From Oscillibacter sp. CAG:241 (GTDB taxonomy: Bacteria > Bacillota > Clostridia > Oscillospirales > Oscillospiraceae), in contig FR884062.1 of the NCBI GenBank assembly GCA_000435975.1, positions 1 to 11,624 on the forward strand: a stretch of DNA of 11,624 nucleotides. The letters are read 5' to 3'. Numbering within the stretch: the stretch's first letter is position 1; the number at the start of each line of letters is the position of its first letter. Position numbers and translations under genes: made by a program. This document shows positions 6,408-11,624 of the stretch, piece by piece. Under the pieces are notes generated by a model. The model was given only the letters and a program-made list of their open reading frames with translations. It searched no databases and had not been told where the DNA came from.

Positions 6408-7418
6408 ATGAGCATCAAAGTCGGTATCAATGGTTTTGGTCGTATTGGCCGCATGGTCCTGCGGTGCAGCCTGCACCACCCCGAGATCGAGATCGTGGGC
6501 ATCAACGACCTGTGTCCCGCTGATTACCTTGCCTATATGCTGAAGTATGACACCATGCACGGTAAGATCGACGCCCAGGTGTCCTCCAGCGAGAACGCCA
6601 TCATTGTGGATGGCCGTTCCATCCCCGTGTTCGCCGAGCGCGACCCCGCCAACCTGCCCTGGAAGGAGATCGGCGCGGAGTACGTCATCGAGTCCACCGG
6701 CCTGTTCCTGACCAAGGACAAGGCCAAGGGCCACATCGAGGCCGGCGCCAAGCACGTGGTCATGTCCGCCCCCTCCAAGGACGACACCCCCATGTTTGTT
6801 ATGGGCGTGAACCAGGACACCTACACCTCCGACATGACCTTCGTTTCCAACGCCAGCTGCACCACCAACTGCCTGGCCCCCATTGCCAAGGTGCTGCATG
6901 ATCACTTCGGCATTGCCGACGGCCTGATGACCACCGTTCACTCCACCACCGCCACCCAGAAAACCGTGGACGGCGTGTCCGTGAAGGATTGGCGCGGCGG
7001 CCGCGCTGCCTCCGGCAACATCATCCCCAGCTCCACCGGCGCCGCCAAGGCCGTGGGCAAGGTGATCCCCAGCCTGAACGGCAAGCTCACCGGTATGTCC
7101 ATGCGTGTGCCCACCCTGGATGTGTCCGTGGTGGACCTGACCGTGAATCTGGAAAAGCCCGCCTCCTACGACGAGATCTGCGCCGCCATGAAGGAGGCTG
7201 CCCAGGGCGAGCTGAAGGGTATTCTGGATTACACCGACGAGCCTGTGGTGTCCTCCGATTTCCTGGGCAACACCCATACCTCTATCTTTGATGCCAAGGC
7301 CGGTATCGCCCTGACCGACACCTTCGTAAAGGTGGTCTCCTGGTACGACAACGAGATCGGCTATTCCGATAAGATCCTGTGCCTCATTGAGCACATGTAC
7401 TCCGTGGATCACAAGTAA
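6408..7418 (+). CDS. gap: Glyceraldehyde-3-phosphate dehydrogenase, NAD-dependent
   Basis: This cytosolic enzyme oxidises and phosphorylates glyceraldehyde-3-phosphate to 1,3-bisphosphoglycerate, reducing NAD. It has 336 residues, the standard length. Motifs: the Rossmann loop VGINGFGRIGR (5-15); INDL near 33-36, where the acidic Asp favours NAD over NADP; the active-site SNASCTTNCLAP with Cys151; His178 in TTVHSTTATQK; and SWYDNEIGYS near the C-terminus. The start is ATG 6408, behind GAGAGGAAG at 6391-6399; the upstream in-frame ATG 6369 would add 13 residues not typical of the family. It is transcribed alone from the promoter at 6326-6354 and ends at a strong terminator, with no pgk or tpi downstream as is common in Firmicutes. 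It is divergent from the kinase-like gene. Confidence 0.98.
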   Translation: MSIKVGINGFGRIGRMVLRCSLHHPEIEIVGINDLCPADYLAYMLKYDTMHGKIDAQVSSSENAIIVDGRSIPVFAERDPANLPWKEIGAEYVIESTGLFLTKDKAKGHIEAGAKHVVMSAPSKDDTPMFVMGVNQDTYTSDMTFVSNASCTTNCLAPIAKVLHDHFGIADGLMTTVHSTTATQKTVDGVSVKDWRGGRAASGNIIPSSTGAAKAVGKVIPSLNGKLTGMSMRVPTLDVSVVDLTVNLEKPASYDEICAAMKEAAQGELKGILDYTDEPVVSSDFLGNTHTSIFDAKAGIALTDTFVKVVSWYDNEIGYSDKILCLIEHMYSVDHK

Positions 7419-7459
7419 ATCCGCTTTCCATCCTTTTATTGTTTTCCTTCTTTTTGTTC

Positions 7460-7497
7460 CGGAAAGAACGCCGTCCGCTTGGGCGGCGTTTTTTCCG
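7460..7497 (+). terminator. Intrinsic terminator of gap
   Basis: AACGCCGTCC (7467-7476) pairs with GGGCGGCGTT (7481-7490), with one T-G wobble, over a GCTT loop (7477-7480), and is followed directly by T's through 7494. The stem can extend outward, because CGGAAAG (7460-7466) pairs with TTTTCCG (7491-7497), giving about 17 bp. It begins 42 bases after the gap stop codon. Confidence 0.92.
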
Positions 7498-7499
7498 TC
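7460..7499 (+). repeat. Terminator-hairpin direct repeat, copy 1
   Basis: A 40-base unit beginning CGGAAAGAACGCCG and ending CCGTC. It matches copy 2 at 7532-7571 at all but two positions (7490-7491 TT against 7562-7563 CC). This copy contains the T-run and acts as the gap terminator. Confidence 0.9.
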
Positions 7500-7531
7500 A
7501 GACGGTCAAAAAGTGCGGCGGCCGCCGGCTT

Positions 7532-7571
7532 CGGAAAGAACGCCGTCCGCTTGGGCGGCGTCCTTTCCGTC
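7532..7571 (+). repeat. Terminator-hairpin direct repeat, copy 2
   Basis: The second 40-base unit, starting 72 bases after copy 1 with a 32-base linker. It keeps the full hairpin, and the outer arms CGGAAAG and CTTTCCG pair perfectly, but the T-run is interrupted by CC, so it should terminate poorly on its own. The linker contains a 12-base palindrome, CGGCGGCCGCCG (7516-7527). The rest of the 310-base gap between gap and the transporter (7419-7728) holds a pyrimidine-rich stretch, the purine-rich GGAGGGAGGGGG (7579-7590) and the transporter promoter; I see no gene in it. Confidence 0.88.
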
Positions 7572-7630
7572 TATTTGCCGGAGGGAGGGGGACAATTTTT
7601 GTGAATACCGCCCTATTTTCCGGTTCGTTC

Positions 7631-7659
7631 TTGCAATTCCCTGCATTGGACGCTATAAT
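7631..7659 (+). promoter_or_regulatory. SigA-type promoter of the nucleoside transporter operon
   Basis: TTGCAA (7631-7636) and a perfect TATAAT (7654-7659) are 17 bases apart, the best-formed promoter of the window. Transcription would begin near 7666, leaving a leader of about 63 bases before ATG 7729. That leader is too short for a purine riboswitch, and no such fold is visible. Confidence 0.82.
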
Positions 7660-7728
7660 AAACTTGTTATACTGTCCGCCTCGGAAACGATTGCGGCAGA
7701 CAGAAAATGAGAGAAAGTAGGTGGCGGC

Positions 7729-9272
<1,544 letters not shown>

Positions 9273-9276
<4 letters not shown>

Positions 9277-10553
9277 AAAAGAACGCACTGGCAGCGCTTT
9301 ACGAAAAAGACGGCACCAAAAAGGTGCTCTCATCCCTGATCTCCATTCTGGCGGGTCTGCTGGTGGGCGGCATCGCCGTGCTCATCGTGGGCCTGTGCAA
9401 TGAGAAGATCTCTCTGACCGGCGCGTGGGACGGTATCCGCATCATCTTTGCCGGTATTTTCAGCACCGGCCGGGACGCCGCCGGTACCCTGACCTGGGGC
9501 TTCAACGCCGTGAACCTGGGCAACATGCTGTTCCGGGCAACGCCCCTGATCATGACGGGACTTTCCGTGGCCGTGGCCTTCAAGACCGGTCTGTTCAACA
9601 TCGGCGCCCCCGGTCAGTATCTGATCTCCACCATGGTCACCCTGATGGTGGCCCTGTCCATCCCCTCCGAGTCCGTGCCCGTGGGCGTCATCTGGGTGCT
9701 GGCCTTCCTGGCCGGGTGCCTGTCCGGCGCTCTGTGGGGCGCGATCCCCGGCCTGGTAAAGGCCCTGCTGAACATCAACGAGGTGCTGGCGTGCATCATG
9801 ACCAACTGGATCGCCGCCAACCTGGTGACCTGGATGTTCGACATCAGCAGCTTCAAGAACCTCACCGAGAGCACCAAGTCCGGCTACATCTATAAGACCA
9901 CCTTCAACGGCGTGGCCACCCCCAAGCTGGGACTGGATGCCATCTTCCCCGGCTCCCAGGTCAACGGCGGCATCCTGGTGGCCATTGTCATCGCCATCGC
10001 CATGTACATCCTGATGAACAAGACCACCCTGGGCTATGAGCTGAAGGCCTGCGGCGCCAACCGCCACGCCGCCCGCTATGCCGGTATCCGGGACAAGCGC
10101 AACATCGTGCTGTCCATGGCCATTGCCGGTGCGCTGGCCGGCGCCGGCGCTGCGCTGTACTGGCTGTCCGGCAACACGGAGTTCTATTGGTCCACCTATC
10201 AGTCCCTGCCCGCCGTGGGCTTCAACGGCATCCCCGTGGCCCTGCTGGCACTGAACAACCCCATCGCCGTGGTGTTCACCGGCATCTTCATGGCCATGCT
10301 GAACATCGTGGGCCAGCAGCTGACCAACCTGACGGCTTATAACGAATACATCACCGACGTGATCATCTCCGTCATCGTGTATCTGTCCGCCTTCTCCCTG
10401 GCCATCCGCATGATGCTGTCCCGGAAGAAAAAGCCCCATGCCCATGTGGAGGAGACTGCCGCCCCGGCGGCGGACGCCGCACCGGCGGAGGAACCCGCGG
10501 AACCGGCAGAGCCGATAGCGGCTCAGACGGAGGAAGGAGGCGACCAGGCATGA
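9273..10553 (+). CDS. Nucleoside ABC importer, permease subunit 1 (NupP/YufP-like)
   Basis: A 426-residue membrane protein of the BPD_transp_2 permease family, forming the channel with the next gene product. About ten hydrophobic segments are visible, among them 18-41, 92-103, 114-130, 136-158, 169-187, 231-248, 277-298, 331-349 and 361-382. Family motifs include GLFNIGAPGQ (106-115), NEVLACIMTNWIA (169-181), LGYELKACGANRHAARYAGI (253-272) and GFNGIPVALLALNNP (316-330). After the last segment the basic RKKK (384-387) places the C-terminus inside the cell, and a tail of about 40 residues rich in Ala, Pro and Glu follows (388-426); this tail is longer than I expect for the family and is acidic and probably disordered. 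The start overlaps the ATPase stop as ATGA, with GGAGGTGA at 9259-9266, so translation is coupled. The gene also ends in ATGA with the next start. Confidence 0.95.
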
Positions 10554-11581
10554 CGTTCCTGATCCAACAGACGCTTATTTATGCGGTGCCCCTGATGATC
10601 GTGGCCCTGGCCGGCGTGTTCGCCGAGCGCAGCGGTATCATCAACCTGGCCCTGGAAGGTATCATGATCTTCGGCGCCTTCATCGGCGTGCTGTTCGTGC
10701 GGCTGATGCAGGGCTCCGAGGCGGTGCTGGCCGCCAAGCAGGCCGGCGACTGGGTGGCCCTTCAGGGGCTGGAGCTGCTGACCATGCTGGTGGCGGCGGC
10801 CATGGGCGCGGTGTTCTCCCTGCTGCTGAGCTTTGCGTCCATCAACCTCCGGGCGGACCAGACCATCGGCGGCACGGCGCTGAACCTGATGGCCCCCGCT
10901 CTGGTGCTGTTCCTGATCCGCATCATCGCCAACCAGAATACCCTGCAAATGGCCACTGGCGACTCTGCCAGCTGGTTCATGCTGAAAAAGTCCACCTTCG
11001 GCGTGGACAAGAGCGTGGACTGGGGCTTCTTTGGGGAAACCTTCCTGAACAAGATCTATCTGGCCACCTACATCTGCATCCTGCTGTTTATCATCCTGTC
11101 CGTCATCCTGTACAAGACCAAGTTCGGCCTGCGTCTGCGGGCCTGCGGCGAGAATCCCCAGGCGGCGGACTCTCTGGGCATCAACGTCTACAGGATGCGC
11201 TATGCCGGCGTCACCATTTCCGGCGCTCTGGCGGGCATGGGCGGCTTTGTGTACGCCATGACCACGGCCAACTGCTCCTCCAACGGTGACGTGGCTGGCT
11301 TCGGCTTCCTGGCTCTGGCCGTTATGATCTTCGGCAACTGGAAGCCTCTGAACATCGCGGGCGCGTCCCTGCTGTTCGGCCTGTTCAAGTGCATCGCCGC
11401 GGCATATGCCAGCATCGACATCAACGGCGACGGCGTGTTCCTGCTGGCCGACATCGGCATCAGCGCCCACCTGTACCGGATGCTGCCGTACCTGATCACC
11501 CTGCTGGTGCTGGCCTTCACCTCCAAGAAGTCCCGGGCCCCCAAGGCCGAGGGCATCCCCTACGACAAGGGTCAGCGATAA
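10550..11581 (+). CDS. Nucleoside ABC importer, permease subunit 2 (NupQ/YufQ-like)
   Basis: A 343-residue membrane protein, the second BPD_transp_2 permease of the importer. The diagnostic ERSGIINLALEGIM (26-39) stands at the usual place near the N-terminus. Further family motifs are NLRADQTIGGTALNL (99-113), FGLRLRACGENPQAADSLGI (192-211), the glycine-rich GALAGMGGFVYA (225-236) and IFGNWKP (260-266), which I know from YufQ-type proteins. About eight to nine hydrophobic segments are visible. The first gap is 0: its ATG overlaps the stop of permease 1, behind AGGAAGGAGG (10531-10540). No terminator or further gene can be seen in the remaining 43 bases, so the operon may continue, perhaps with the missing substrate-binding lipoprotein. 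Confidence 0.96.
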   Translation: MTFLIQQTLIYAVPLMIVALAGVFAERSGIINLALEGIMIFGAFIGVLFVRLMQGSEAVLAAKQAGDWVALQGLELLTMLVAAAMGAVFSLLLSFASINLRADQTIGGTALNLMAPALVLFLIRIIANQNTLQMATGDSASWFMLKKSTFGVDKSVDWGFFGETFLNKIYLATYICILLFIILSVILYKTKFGLRLRACGENPQAADSLGINVYRMRYAGVTISGALAGMGGFVYAMTTANCSSNGDVAGFGFLALAVMIFGNWKPLNIAGASLLFGLFKCIAAAYASIDINGDGVFLLADIGISAHLYRMLPYLITLLVLAFTSKKSRAPKAEGIPYDKGQR

Positions 11582-11624
11582 AATTGCTCCGTGCTTACAC
11601 AAACCGGCCCCGGCGCTTTTGCGC

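Noticed and set aside
7460..7571. A CRISPR array from the two repeats
   Set aside because: There are only two copies. Each unit is a self-complementary terminator hairpin after gap, and no cas gene is present.
7601..7720. A possible 39-codon leader peptide (GTG 7601) after GGAGGGAGGGGG
   Set aside because: It overlaps the TTGCAA/TATAAT promoter, and its start lies upstream of the expected transcription start. The purine-rich run is not close enough to act as a convincing ribosome binding site.
7660..7728. A purine riboswitch in the leader of the nucleoside transporter
   Set aside because: The leader is only about 63 bases and shows no three-way junction or the conserved core of purine riboswitches.

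Overview
The window comes from a high-GC, low-AT-spacer genome whose genes look like Clostridia, most plausibly a gut Oscillospiraceae/Flavonifractor-type bacterium. The reasons are a sporulation-type membrane protein next to a DacF-like carboxypeptidase, a small P-loop protein of a kind I associate with Clostridia, strong AGGAGG-type ribosome binding sites, SigA-type promoters and a Firmicutes-type nucleoside ABC transporter. The taxonomic placement is inference; there is no rRNA or marker gene here.

Layout. Positions 1-411 hold the 3' end of a Gate-domain (YlbJ-like) membrane protein, followed by a penicillin-binding-protein-5 family D-Ala-D-Ala carboxypeptidase (479-1624). A 169-residue protein of unknown function (1701-2210) has its own extended -10 promoter. 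Next come glucose-6-phosphate isomerase (pgi, 2319-3656) and a small P-loop NTPase-like protein (3734-4144), each with a candidate promoter. A 16-bp perfect-stem bidirectional terminator (4177-4211) separates these plus-strand genes from a minus-strand pair: an unusual soluble histidine-kinase-like protein (6158-5340) followed by the tRNA 2-thiouridylase mnmA (5298-4234). Diverging from the kinase is gap (glyceraldehyde-3-phosphate dehydrogenase, 6408-7418), closed by a strong intrinsic terminator. The terminator hairpin is present twice as a 40-bp direct repeat in the 310-bp spacer. A TTGCAA/TATAAT promoter then drives a tightly coupled three-gene operon: ATPase (7729-9276), permease (9273-10553) and permease (10550-11581) of a BmpA/NupNOPQ-type nucleoside importer.

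How the genes fit together. Most are housekeeping: cell-wall trimming and possibly sporulation at the left, two glycolytic enzymes transcribed singly rather than in a glycolytic cluster, tRNA wobble modification, and nucleoside uptake. The importer's substrate-binding lipoprotein is not in the window; its usual upstream position is taken by gap and its terminator, and the window ends 43 bases after the last permease.

I found no mobile element, CRISPR array, phage or obvious novel defence system. The points most worth a second look are the histidine-kinase-like protein with threonine where the phosphorylated histidine is expected, the small P-loop protein with its own promoter, the duplicated terminator repeat, and palindromes inside or beside the pgi and gap promoters.
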